In this document: piece after piece, positions 29,082 through 37,493 of the stretch
How positions within the stretch are numbered: position 1 is the first letter of the stretch
How the letters are laid out: every line of letters begins with the position of its first letter
Assembly (NCBI GenBank): GCA_020634495.1
Contig: JACKBR010000008.1
Coordinates: 62,001 to 126,000, forward strand
Origin: Ardenticatenaceae bacterium
GTDB lineage: Bacteria > Chloroflexota > Anaerolineae > Promineifilales > Promineifilaceae
Direction: 5' to 3'
Length of the DNA: 64,000 nt
Made by a program: the position numbers and the translations under genes
Notes under the pieces: model-generated
What the model saw: the letters and a program-made list of their open reading frames with translations, nothing else
Database searches by the model: none
Told to the model about the DNA's origin: nothing

Positions 29082-29116
29082 AGGTGACAGTCACTTTCTT
29101 CAAGTGACTGTCACCT
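29082..29116. repeat. 15-bp perfect inverted repeat, 5-base loop
   Basis: Arms AGGTGACAGTCACTT (29082-29096) and exact complement (29102-29116). Located just after the cystathionine beta-synthase stop (minus strand), so it could help end that transcript, though no clear T-run follows. Confidence 0.75.
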
Positions 29117-29122
29117 GGACTC

Positions 29123-30547
29123 TCATCGAACCTGGGTAGAAAGAAAGTCCAGAATATCGATTTTGGTCAGAATGCCCTGCACTTTGTCATCGGTGGTGAT
29201 GATGACGGCGCTGTGCTTGCTGAAGATGCCCATCAGCGTTTCCAGCGGTGCGCTGGGGCGCACAACGGGCACATTGGTTTCAACGATGGCTTCGATGGTT
29301 TCGTCTGGGGCGTGGCTGGCATGGTTGGTGAGCAGAATATGGTTAAGCAAGTCAATTTCTGAAACGACGCCTAGGAGACGGCCGTCTTCATCCAACACCG
29401 GCAGCTGCGACACATCGTACTGCTTCATCAGGGCCACCACATCCGTCAATAAATCTGTGGGCCGGGCGGTAATAATTTCGTCGGCATGTTTGGCCGCTTG
29501 AATATCTGCCGCCCGAAAATCGACCCAAGTTTGCTCCAGGAAGCCATTTTCACGCAGCCATTCGTCATCAAAAACTTTGCTCAGGTAGCGCGAGCCGGAA
29601 TCGGGCAAAATGATCACCATCACATCATCTTTACCCAGCTTTTGGTCGTGGGCGTACTTAATGGCCCCAGCCACAGCCGAACCGCAGGAGCCGCCACAAA
29701 AGATGCCCTCTTCGCGCACCAGGCGGCGGGTCATCAGGAAGCTTTCCTTGTCGTTGACCTGCACAATATGATCAACCACGCTTAAATCGGTGGTGCTGGG
29801 CAAAAAATCTTCGCCAATCCCCTCAACTTTGTACCCTTCCGCCTTGACGGTACGGCCGCTCCGGTGCAGTTCGTACAAAATGGAGCCAATCGGATCGACG
29901 CCGATGATTTTGACGTGCGGGTTTTGGTTTTTGAGGTAGCGCCCCGTGCCGGTAATGGTGCCGCCCGTACCCATCCCCGCTACAAAATGGGTGATGCGTC
30001 CTTTGGTCTGCTGCCAAATTTCTGGCCCGGTGGAGTCTACATGGGCCTGCGGGTTCACCGGGTTGTGGTACTGGTTGGCCAGGATGGCGTTGGGGGTTTC
30101 TTCAACCAGCTTGTTGGCAACTGAGTAGTAGCTGCGGGGATCGTCTGGCTCAACGGCCGTTGGCGTCACCACCACTCTGGCCCCAAACGCCCGCAGCAGC
30201 AAAATCTTCTCCTGCGACATTTTATCGGGCATTACAAAAATGCAGCGGTACCCTTTAATGGCCGCGGCAATGGCCAGCCCCACGCCGGTATTGCCGGAGG
30301 TGGACTCGACGATGGTGCCGCCGGGCTTTAGCTTGCCGCTGCGCTCGGCGTCTTCAATAATCGCCGGGCCAATGCGGTCTTTGACGGAGCCGCCGGGATT
30401 AAAAAACTCCACTTTGGCCAGCACGGTGCAGGGCAGGTCGCTCACCACGGAGTTGAGCCGGACGAGCGGGGTGTTGCCAATTGTTTGCAAGATGGTGTCA
30501 TAGACGTCCATCTCTTCGACTTGAGGTTCAGTTGCGTGTTGTTCCAT
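29123..30547 (-). CDS. Cystathionine beta-synthase with C-terminal CBS pair
   Basis: PLP enzyme joining serine and homocysteine into cystathionine; 474 residues from the ATG at 30547, which has an AGGAA site. Upstream in-frame codons to 30679 would add 44 residues of poor quality. Seen: PLP Lys56 in PGGSVKDRIG, phosphate-binding STSGNTGVGLA, GMGTGGTITGTGRYLK, and CGGSCGSAVAGA. Residues about 345-474 are two CBS motifs (TDVVALMKQYDVSQLPVLDE and the final IDILDFLS). A cysteine synthase-like activity is also possible. The first CBS motif carries a copy of the octamer. Confidence 0.9.
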   Translation of the reverse strand: MEQHATEPQVEEMDVYDTILQTIGNTPLVRLNSVVSDLPCTVLAKVEFFNPGGSVKDRIGPAIIEDAERSGKLKPGGTIVESTSGNTGVGLAIAAAIKGYRCIFVMPDKMSQEKILLLRAFGARVVVTPTAVEPDDPRSYYSVANKLVEETPNAILANQYHNPVNPQAHVDSTGPEIWQQTKGRITHFVAGMGTGGTITGTGRYLKNQNPHVKIIGVDPIGSILYELHRSGRTVKAEGYKVEGIGEDFLPSTTDLSVVDHIVQVNDKESFLMTRRLVREEGIFCGGSCGSAVAGAIKYAHDQKLGKDDVMVIILPDSGSRYLSKVFDDEWLRENGFLEQTWVDFRAADIQAAKHADEIITARPTDLLTDVVALMKQYDVSQLPVLDEDGRLLGVVSEIDLLNHILLTNHASHAPDETIEAIVETNVPVVRPSAPLETLMGIFSKHSAVIITTDDKVQGILTKIDILDFLSTQVR

Positions 30548-30822
30548 TGGTTTCCTGTTTAGCAGGGGCAGACGGGTGTGGTGGGAAACGGCCGTTTGAC
30601 CCCAAACGATTTGCTTATTTGCTCTCTTTGCCAAGTATACACGAACCCCGCCTGACGATGAAATAGGCTGGATCGTCAATCACCGATGTTTGCCAGGTCA
30701 GCATTCGCTGCGTCGTAACAAAAAGTTTCTCAACAATTAGCGATAAATAAACGATAGTTTCTAAAATGAAAACCATCAAATCGCGTTATTCAAACCGAAA
30801 ACATCAACAAAGGAGATACCTG

Positions 30823-31743
30823 ATGAATAATGAAGAATATAGCATGGGATGGTTGCGAGACTATCCTGATTTTAGAGATTATACGATGAAAAAAGATAAG
30901 GTTGCGCCAAAGCATCAATTACTTGGGGAAACCATTTCCATTCACGACATGCTTGCTGAAACAGGTGTAACCAAAGCCTCCCAAAGCAAACTACCGGCTG
31001 CTGTTGACTTACGAAAATGGTGCTCCCCGATAGAGCACCAGGGCCAAATAGGCTCCTGTACTGCACATGCTTGCGTGGGGTTGGTAGAGTTTTTTGAAAA
31101 TAAAGCCTTTGGAAAGCATATTGATGCATCAAGACTTTTTATTTACAAGACAACGCGAAAATTACTTCGCTGGACAGGCGATACGGGCGCTTATCTTCGT
31201 ACCACTATGGCCGCATTAGCAATGTTTGGTGTGCCGCCTGAAAAATATTGGTCATATACTGATGATGGGTATGACTATGATGAAGAGCCACCTGCCTTTT
31301 GCTATGCGCTTGCCCACAACTATAAAGCCATTCAATATTACCGTCTTGATCCACCTGGAATGACAGAAAAAAAGCTTCTGAATCAGATAAAAGCTCATTT
31401 GGCTGCACAATTGCCTTCGATGTTTGGCTTTACCGTGTACCAGTCAATTTCCCAGGCTAGACCAACAGGGAAGATACCATTTCCCCATGGCGCAAATGAT
31501 CATGTTGACGGTGGTCATGCTGTCGTTGCTGTAGGCTATGACGACAAAATGGAAATTAAAAATGCCTTGCCGGGTAGCACAAAAACCACTGGTGCCTTTT
31601 TGATTCGGAATTCTTGGGGAACCAGTTGGGGCGATGGTGGATATGGCTGGCTACCTTACGATTATGTTTTAAGCGGCTTGGCTGTCGATTGGTGGTCATT
31701 GCTCAAGAACCAATGGATAGACACGGGAGCATTTGGACTTTAG
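30823..31743 (+). CDS. Papain-like (C1) cysteine peptidase
   Basis: 306 residues from the ATG at 30823, which has a perfect AAAGGAG site; in-frame codons upstream are disregarded. Catalytic set visible: Gln and Cys79 in QGQIGSCTAHA, His232 in GGHAVVAVGYDD, Asn263 in IRNSWGTSWGDGGYGW. There is no signal peptide; residues 1-60 are a short pro-like region (DYPDFRDYTMKKD, LPAAVDLRKWCSP). Cytosolic location is thus predicted, unusual for the family. The gene contains no octamer and is AT-richer than its neighbours, suggesting acquisition. Confidence 0.9.
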   Translation: MNNEEYSMGWLRDYPDFRDYTMKKDKVAPKHQLLGETISIHDMLAETGVTKASQSKLPAAVDLRKWCSPIEHQGQIGSCTAHACVGLVEFFENKAFGKHIDASRLFIYKTTRKLLRWTGDTGAYLRTTMAALAMFGVPPEKYWSYTDDGYDYDEEPPAFCYALAHNYKAIQYYRLDPPGMTEKKLLNQIKAHLAAQLPSMFGFTVYQSISQARPTGKIPFPHGANDHVDGGHAVVAVGYDDKMEIKNALPGSTKTTGAFLIRNSWGTSWGDGGYGWLPYDYVLSGLAVDWWSLLKNQWIDTGAFGL

Positions 31744-31845
31744 AATCTATCCGAAAAAGCCACAGAGGGAAAAAAGAAGATAGAGGAGTTGATGCCAATC
31801 TCGAGAATCTCTGTGAACTCTGTGGCTAATATTCGGATAGGTATT
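31742..31845. repeat. TIR element, copy 2 (MITE-like)
   Basis: Starts AGAATCTATCCGAAAAAGCC at the stop of the peptidase gene and ends CTGTGGCTAATATTCGGATAG. The inner arms pair over about 20 bases. TTTAG lies at both flanks and may be a target duplication, but copy 1 lacks it. Confidence 0.65.
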
Positions 31846-31944
31846 TAGTCGATCTCAGTAAGAAAAGCTTCCTTGGCATGTATATTTGTCAAAATTCGAT
31901 TGTAATAAAATGGCAAGTGTAACCAGGCAAAACAAATAAAAAAT

Positions 31945-32034
31945 GAGGAGAGAGCATTCACGAGCTTGTCCTGAGCGCAGCCGAAGTATGCGAACGGTTC
32001 TTGATTGAGGCACATGTGAGGATGCTTTCTCCTC
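31945..32034. repeat. Short TIR element, GAGGAG family copy 2, with REP unit
   Basis: Ends GAGGAGAGAGCATTC and GGATGCTTTCTCCTC are inverted repeats as at 28920-28980. The inside holds GAGCTTGTCCTGAGCGCAGC, a variant of the REP unit at 10467-10492. Apart from this, the repeat at 31742-31845 and the promoter, the gap 31744-32145 holds no gene. Confidence 0.6.
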
Positions 32035-32063
32035 ATCCAAAAAACATACCTATTTGCACTCGC

Positions 32064-32091
32064 TTGTGTTTATGTCATCTCCGTTTATAAT
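32064..32091 (+). promoter_or_regulatory. Promoter for the LysM-glycosidase operon
   Basis: TTGTGT (32064-32069), 16-base spacer, TATAAT (32086-32091). Start codon of the LysM gene is at 32146, leaving a leader of about 48 bases with an AGGAG site. Confidence 0.6.
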
Positions 32092-32145
32092 GTGGGCAGT
32101 TAGCTTGTTGTTGGCAACCTATCTGCGTTCACCAGGAGATTGACA

Positions 32146-33537
32146 ATGAAAAGATCACGTTGGTTGGCTCCCCTTTTGGCTGTGGTGTTACTGGGCCTTA
32201 CCATCACCATTGCCTCTGCGCTCACTTACCGGATTGTTTGGGGAGATACGCTATCTGGTATTGCTGGTCGCTTTGGCACCAGCATCTCCACCCTGCTTCA
32301 GGCAAATCCGCAAATCACCAATCCTGACCGCATTTATGCTGGCCAGGACCTGGAAATTCCCACAGGCGATACCCCAACGGTAACCCCCGTCCCGCCGCCT
32401 GGCACCACGCCCACACCTGTGCCACCTCCCACCGGCAGCCAAATTTATATTGTTCAACCCGGCGATACATTATCTGGCATTGCTCGCCGCTTCAATGTGT
32501 CTATCACCGCGATTGCCCAGGCCAATGGCATTACCAATGTTGATTACATTTATGTTGGCCAGCGGCTGGTGATTCCTGGTGCGGGTGCGCCACCGCCCAC
32601 CGGCTCTGCCTTTGCTTTGGGTGCGCAAACGTTAAACCTGGACAATAAGACGCGCCTGGAAGAAGCGGGGATGACCTGGATCAAGTACCAATACAAATGG
32701 CCCTCGGAAGACACGTTGGCAAATCTGGAGGCAACAATCAATGCGGCGCACGATGCGGGTTTCAAGATTTTGGTGTCCATCACGGGGGATACGCCCTATC
32801 CGGCGGCCAACAGCATTGATTTTAGCGGTTACGTGAATTTTGTGGGGCAAGTGGCGGCGCTGGGGCCAGATGCGGTAGAAATCTGGAATGAGATGAATAT
32901 TGATTTTGAGTGGCCTGCCGGGCAGATTAGCCCCAGTTCGTATGTGAGTAACATGTTGGCTCCGGCGTATACGGCCGTAAAAAACACCAACCCCAACATC
33001 ATGGTCATCTCCGGTGCCCTGGCACCCACGGGCTACGACAACACCACCAACGCCTGGTCAGATGCCAGATACCTCACTGGGCTGCGCAATGCCGGAGCCG
33101 CCAACTACCTGGACTGCGTGGGCGTCCACTATAACGCCGGGGCCACATCACCCAGCGCCACATCTGGCCACCCCGCCGATCCCGGAGAGCGGCACTATAG
33201 CTGGTATTATTTACCCACACTTTCCTTATACCGCAGCGCATTTAGTAACAGCCGTGACCTATGCCTAACCGAATTTGGCTACCTCACCCCGGAAGGCTTC
33301 AATGGTGTACCAGATAGCTTTAGCTGGGCCGCCAACACCACCCTCAACCAGCAAGCCACCTGGTTGGCCGAAGCAACCCAAATTGCCAAAAATAGTGGCT
33401 ATATTCGCCTGGCAATCGTGTTCAATTTAGACTTCATCAAATACGAATTAGATGGTGATCCACAGGCAGGTTATGCCATTGTTCGCCTGGACGGTAGCTG
33501 CCCCGCCTGTGCCCCACTCGGCAATGTGATGAAGTAA
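32146..33537 (+). CDS. Secreted LysM2-glycoside hydrolase (clan A-like)
   Basis: 463 residues. Signal peptide 1-26, then LysM domain 1 (YRIVWGDTLSGIAGRFG, about 28-72), a Pro/Thr linker, LysM domain 2 (YIVQPGDTLSGIARRFN, about 100-145), then a TIM-barrel-type catalytic domain. Acid/base candidate Glu249 in EIWNEMN and nucleophile candidate Glu376 in CLTEFGYL match the NE and E pattern of clan GH-A (GH5/GH39-like). Substrate unknown; LysM suggests it stays on peptidoglycan or a chitin-like polymer. First gene of a probable operon with the CBS protein, FprA and RNase H genes (gaps 14, 17 and 5 bases). Confidence 0.86.
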   Translation: MKRSRWLAPLLAVVLLGLTITIASALTYRIVWGDTLSGIAGRFGTSISTLLQANPQITNPDRIYAGQDLEIPTGDTPTVTPVPPPGTTPTPVPPPTGSQIYIVQPGDTLSGIARRFNVSITAIAQANGITNVDYIYVGQRLVIPGAGAPPPTGSAFALGAQTLNLDNKTRLEEAGMTWIKYQYKWPSEDTLANLEATINAAHDAGFKILVSITGDTPYPAANSIDFSGYVNFVGQVAALGPDAVEIWNEMNIDFEWPAGQISPSSYVSNMLAPAYTAVKNTNPNIMVISGALAPTGYDNTTNAWSDARYLTGLRNAGAANYLDCVGVHYNAGATSPSATSGHPADPGERHYSWYYLPTLSLYRSAFSNSRDLCLTEFGYLTPEGFNGVPDSFSWAANTTLNQQATWLAEATQIAKNSGYIRLAIVFNLDFIKYELDGDPQAGYAIVRLDGSCPACAPLGNVMK

Positions 33538-33551
33538 CAGGGAGATATGTG

Positions 33552-33986
33552 ATGAAAGTCAGTACAATCTTAGCGACAAAAGGGAATAAACTAATCACCA
33601 TTGCCCCAGAACAACCGATTCAGGAGGCTGTTGCGCTTTTAGACCGGCATAACATTGGTGCCATCGTGGTACTCAATGCGTCCGGGGCGCTGGCAGGGAT
33701 ACTCTCTGAGCGAGATATTGTGCGCCAATTAGGCCATCATAGCGATTTGCTTGCCCAACCTGTAAACACAGTGATGACGAGCAAAGTTGTAACCTGTTTA
33801 CCGCAAGATGACTTAATGTCGGTAGCCCATGTGATGACGGAACGCCGTTTCCGGCACTTACCGGTTGTAGAAGATGGCGCACTGTTGGGGATTATTTCTA
33901 TTGGAGATGTGTTAAAAGCGCAGCGCGATTTTTATCATGGGCAAATTGATACGCTGGAAACACAAATTTTAGCCACTGATCATTAG
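33552..33986 (+). CDS. CBS-domain pair protein
   Basis: 144 residues, nothing but two CBS motifs: PIQEAVALLDRHNIGAIVVL with ILSERDIVRQL, and DDLMSVAHVMTERRFRHLPV with ISIGDVLKAQRD. Stand-alone CBS pairs bind AMP, ATP or NAD-type ligands and act as regulatory modules. ATG at 33552; a GTG one codon before is an alternative. Lies between the glycosidase and the reductase genes. Confidence 0.9.
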   Translation: MKVSTILATKGNKLITIAPEQPIQEAVALLDRHNIGAIVVLNASGALAGILSERDIVRQLGHHSDLLAQPVNTVMTSKVVTCLPQDDLMSVAHVMTERRFRHLPVVEDGALLGIISIGDVLKAQRDFYHGQIDTLETQILATDH

Positions 33987-34003
33987 CATTAAGGAGCAAC
34001 AGT

Positions 34004-35401
34004 ATGTCTGAAATCGGCAGCGACACGAACCCACTACGTGTTGCTATTGTGGGCGCTGGCCCGGCTGGATTTTACACCGCCGAACGTCTATTCAAAGAAA
34101 AAAATCTGCACATCACGGTAGACATGTACGATCGTTTACCTACGCCGTATGGGCTGGTACGGAATGGGGTGGCCCCAGACCATCAGAAAATCAAGTCGGT
34201 GACCAAGGTGTTTGATAGGCTGGCAAAAAAGCCACAGTTTCGCTTTTTTGGCAATGTGGAGCTGGGGACAGATGTTACCGTAGCTGATTTGCGTGATTAT
34301 TATCACCAGATTTGCTACACAACAGGAGCGCAAACCGATCGCTATTTGGATATTCCTGGCATTGATTTGCAGAACAGCCATCCCGCTACAGAGTTTGTAG
34401 CCTGGTACAATGGCCACCCAGATTTTCGGGATTATGAATTTGATCTTTCGCAGGAGCGGGTGGCCGTTATTGGCATTGGCAATGTGGCCGTAGATGTGGC
34501 CCGGATTTTATGCCGAACTCGTGAAGAACTGCTAGAAACAGATATTGCCGATTATGCGCTGGAGCAGCTTAGCCAGAGCAACGTGAAGGAAGTGTACATG
34601 TTGGGGCGGCGTGGCCCAGCCCAGGCGGCATTTACACCACCAGAGGCCAAAGAACTGGGCGAAATGGCCGGAGCCGATGCCTGTGTACTACCAGAAGAGG
34701 CAGAGTTGGATCCGCTCAGCCAGGCATCTTTGGCTGACGCTGACCGGGGCACCATGCGAAACATTGAGATTATTCAGGAATTATCTCAGCGAGAGCCTTC
34801 TGGAAAGCCTAAGAAGCTAACCATCCGCTTTTTGGTTTCTCCCACGGAATTAATGGGGAACGATGCCGGGGAAGTTGTGGCGATGCGAATGGTGAAGAAT
34901 GAGCTTTACCAGACGGAAAGCGGCACCATGCGCCCGCGTGCCACTGAGAATTTTGAAGAATTTCCCGTTGGGTTGGTCTTCCGCTCGATTGGTTATCGGG
35001 GTGTGCCTATTCCTGGTGTGCCGTTCCATGAGCGCTGGGGTGTCATTTTGAATGAGAAGGGGCGGGTGCTTGACCCGGAGAGCAACGAGCCTGTGATGGG
35101 TGAGTATACGGCAGGCTGGATTAAACGTGGCCCTAGCGGGGTTATTGGCACCAACAAGCCAGATGCCGCAGAAACGGCCGAATGTATGTTGGCAGACATG
35201 GCAGAGGGTAAACTACTTGCGCCCACACACCCAGAATTAGATTCTGTAAATCAACTGATGCAGCAAAAGAAGCCAAACTTTGTTTCTTATGAAGATTGGC
35301 TGAGGCTGGATGAATTAGAAATAGAGAATGGCGCTGCGCAAGGTCGCCCCAGGATTAAATTTACAAAAGTGGCTGATATGTTGGCTGCATTGGGAAAATA
35401 G
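34004..35401 (+). CDS. fprA: Ferredoxin/adrenodoxin-type NADP+ reductase
   Basis: FAD and NADP-binding oxidoreductase of the FprA/adrenodoxin reductase family, 465 residues. FAD motif [17 protein letters not shown] at residues 13-29; [13 protein letters not shown] near 48, typical of the family; NADP motif [17 protein letters not shown] near 150; VFRSIGYRG near 328; [18 protein letters not shown] near 370. Transfers electrons between NADPH and ferredoxin. AAGGAG site before the ATG. No ferredoxin gene adjacent. Confidence 0.93.
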   Translation: MSEIGSDTNPLRVAIVGAGPAGFYTAERLFKEKNLHITVDMYDRLPTPYGLVRNGVAPDHQKIKSVTKVFDRLAKKPQFRFFGNVELGTDVTVADLRDYYHQICYTTGAQTDRYLDIPGIDLQNSHPATEFVAWYNGHPDFRDYEFDLSQERVAVIGIGNVAVDVARILCRTREELLETDIADYALEQLSQSNVKEVYMLGRRGPAQAAFTPPEAKELGEMAGADACVLPEEAELDPLSQASLADADRGTMRNIEIIQELSQREPSGKPKKLTIRFLVSPTELMGNDAGEVVAMRMVKNELYQTESGTMRPRATENFEEFPVGLVFRSIGYRGVPIPGVPFHERWGVILNEKGRVLDPESNEPVMGEYTAGWIKRGPSGVIGTNKPDAAETAECMLADMAEGKLLAPTHPELDSVNQLMQQKKPNFVSYEDWLRLDELEIENGAAQGRPRIKFTKVADMLAALGK

Positions 35402-35406
35402 TAAGT

Positions 35407-36300
35407 TTGACTGAATCTGCAAAAGATAAAGTTGTCATTTATACCGATGGTGGCTCAGACCCTAATCCTGGAATTGGGGGCTGGGCCGCCATTTTGCGTT
35501 TTGGGAAGCATGAAAAAGCGCTTAAAGGGAACGATCCTGAATCGACCAACAACCGCATGGAACTGACGGCGGCTATTCGTGCGCTAGAGGCTTTGAAACG
35601 GCCGTGTGACATCACCTTCTACACCGATTCGGAATATTTGCGTAAAGGCATCACGGAATGGATTGAAGATTGGGCGGCCAAGGGCTGGCAAAAGAAAGGC
35701 AAGCCCATCCAAAATGCTGATTTGTGGCAGACATTGTGGCCGCTGGTTAAAACACATCAAATTGAGTGGCACTGGGTCAAAGGCCATTCTGGGGATGAAT
35801 ACAACGAACGGGTAGACCAACTGGCGCGAGCCGCCCGGCTAGAAATTACGCCTGCGGATGTGATTGACCCCAATATCGCCCGCTTGTTTTTGCGGGCTTC
35901 TTGCAAAGGGAACCCAGGGCCAGGTGGCTGGGGCGTTGTCCTGGAAGAAGGTGATGATACGGAGCAAATAAGCGGCTCTGAGCCTCAATCCACCAACAAT
36001 CGGATGGAAATTACGGCGGCTATCGAGGGGCTTTTGCTGCTGCCGCCGGGCAGCAAAGTGCAGGTTTTTACCACATCAGATTATTTGTTTCAGGGGATTA
36101 CTCAGTGGATTAGAAATTGGCGTAAGCGCAACTGGATGAAGAAGGGGGGTGAGCAGCCCGTGGCTAATTCAGATTTGTGGCAGGCGCTCGACAAGCTGGC
36201 AGAAAACTACACAATTCGTTGGATCAATGCCAAAGGGCAAGATTTAGCAGGATTGGCTGAAGCAGGAAAATTGGCTGCCAATGCCATTCAGGTTGTGTAA
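35407..36300 (+). CDS. rnhA: RNase HI fused to a second, catalytically dead RNase H domain
   Basis: 297 residues; TTG start 5 bases after the fprA stop. Residues 1-145 are an intact RNase HI: Asp14 (IYTDGG), Glu52 (NRMEL), Asp74 (YTDSEYL), His127 (KGHSGDEYN) and Asp137 (RVDQLAR). Residues 157-297 are a second RNase H-like domain that keeps GNPGPGGWG and NNRMEIT (Glu201) but has Arg163 for the first Asp, Thr223 for the third acidic residue, and lacks the final His and Asp ([13 protein letters not shown]). The first domain should cleave RNA in hybrids; the second may bind substrate or be a structural duplicate. Confidence 0.92.
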   Translation: MTESAKDKVVIYTDGGSDPNPGIGGWAAILRFGKHEKALKGNDPESTNNRMELTAAIRALEALKRPCDITFYTDSEYLRKGITEWIEDWAAKGWQKKGKPIQNADLWQTLWPLVKTHQIEWHWVKGHSGDEYNERVDQLARAARLEITPADVIDPNIARLFLRASCKGNPGPGGWGVVLEEGDDTEQISGSEPQSTNNRMEITAAIEGLLLLPPGSKVQVFTTSDYLFQGITQWIRNWRKRNWMKKGGEQPVANSDLWQALDKLAENYTIRWINAKGQDLAGLAEAGKLAANAIQVV

Positions 36301-36307
36301 GACGGCC

Positions 36308-36541
36308 TTACTCTGCTACATCTTCCCTGGTGGCGTCACGGACAAAACGGCAGGTGGCGTGCAAAAAGCCAAAATTGCCTACGGGGGGCATTAATTCCAT
36401 CACTTCTAGAATTTCAAAGATACGGCCGTCGAACATTACCTGTTCACCTACCTCTGGCCGTTTTTCAATATTGATGATAGCCCCAGGGTGTTCACCGCCA
36501 GCTACTACATAACTCACTTTGTAAAAAACTTCTTCATTCAT
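36308..36541 (-). CDS. Small conserved-looking protein, function unknown
   Basis: 77 residues from the ATG at 36541, which has an AGGAG site; the longer frame up to 36607 overlaps the next gene and is not preferred. Predicted small beta protein (FYKVSYVVAGGEHPG, VGEQVMFDGRIFEILEVMEL). No family recognised. Converges with the RNase H gene, 7 bases apart. Confidence 0.55.
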   Translation of the reverse strand: MNEEVFYKVSYVVAGGEHPGAIINIEKRPEVGEQVMFDGRIFEILEVMELMPPVGNFGFLHATCRFVRDATREDVAE

Positions 36542-36566
36542 TGCCCTACGCTCCTTAACCAGTGAA

Positions 36567-37004
36567 TTATAGCTCCGCCAGATTACGATGTCGCAGCTTA
36601 AAGGCAATGTCTATCGCCAAATTCCGCATAACAATAAAACCGATATGGTTATTTTCTTCACACAGTTGATAAAATGCCTCGCTTTCAATGAGATAAAGCG
36701 AAGCGCCTTCTCGCGTAGCACGCACCGAGGCTGAACGGTACCCTTGATCGATTAATGCCATCTCGCCAATGACCTGACCTTTGCCCAATACCACCAGGCT
36801 GCGAGCATCACTCAAACCCTGAACATACACTTCGGCAGACCCTTGGGCAACGATATACATTTCCCGGCCGGTGGTGTTTTGACTGATGATCTGCTCCCCA
36901 CCAGCGACGGTTTTTTCCTGGCAAATGGCGGCTAACTGCTCCAGCTCATCTGCCTGCAAATTGGCAAACAACTGCACCCGTTTAAGTAAATTAGAGATTG
37001 ACAT
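36567..37004 (-). CDS. Stand-alone cyclic-nucleotide-binding domain protein
   Basis: 145 residues: one cNMP domain with GEMALIDQGYRSASVRA in the phosphate-binding cassette (G-E-x-A...R-x-A), and a short C-terminal helix ending IVMRNLAIDIAFKLRHRNL. No helix-turn-helix, so it is not a CRP-type regulator. The C-terminal tail is closely similar to that of the GNAT-cNMP protein at 38623-40212 (VMRNIAISVGEKLRLLNL), so the two are probably related modules. Divergent from the tRNA-Leu gene. Confidence 0.85.
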   Translation of the reverse strand: MSISNLLKRVQLFANLQADELEQLAAICQEKTVAGGEQIISQNTTGREMYIVAQGSAEVYVQGLSDARSLVVLGKGQVIGEMALIDQGYRSASVRATREGASLYLIESEAFYQLCEENNHIGFIVMRNLAIDIAFKLRHRNLAEL

Positions 37005-37041
37005 GCAGTCCTCCGGAAATGAGGTAGTTACGGCCGAAATA

Positions 37042-37069
37042 TTGACATTTACTGAATCGTTGATAAACT
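37042..37069 (+). promoter_or_regulatory. Promoter of tRNA-Leu
   Basis: TTGACA (37042-37047), 16-base spacer, TAAACT (37064-37069), about 14 bases before the tRNA 5' end. Same elements and spacing as the promoter at 60306. Confidence 0.6.
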
Positions 37070-37082
37070 ATCGCACGGTTAA

Positions 37083-37167
<85 letters not shown>

Positions 37168-37175
37168 TTCTGATA

Positions 37176-37210
37176 ACAGCCCAGATTTTTTGATCTGGGC
37201 TGTTTGTGTT
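37176..37210 (+). terminator. Rho-independent terminator of tRNA-Leu
   Basis: 11-bp stem ACAGCCCAGAT/ATCTGGGCTGT with loop TTTTTG, followed by TTGTGTTTT. Confidence 0.85.
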
Positions 37211-37493
37211 TTGGATGAATTATTGGAAAGCAAACCAAAGGAAGCGGGAACTGGACGGCGCGAACGGCCGTTCCCATAACCACTCACACTTCGCATTTCA
37301 TAACACATTCTGTCCGTGCCCATTCATCACATTGTGGCAGATGTTCTAGCTTCCGTCAACTATTCCAAAATAGCCCTACTAATTTGAGAAAATCAGCACA
37401 AACTGTATAATTACGCTTCAGCTTAACCAATGGCCAAATTTTCTACCTTTGGCCCGATAAATTTCACATTTTGCCAATAATTGAGGGTTTCAA

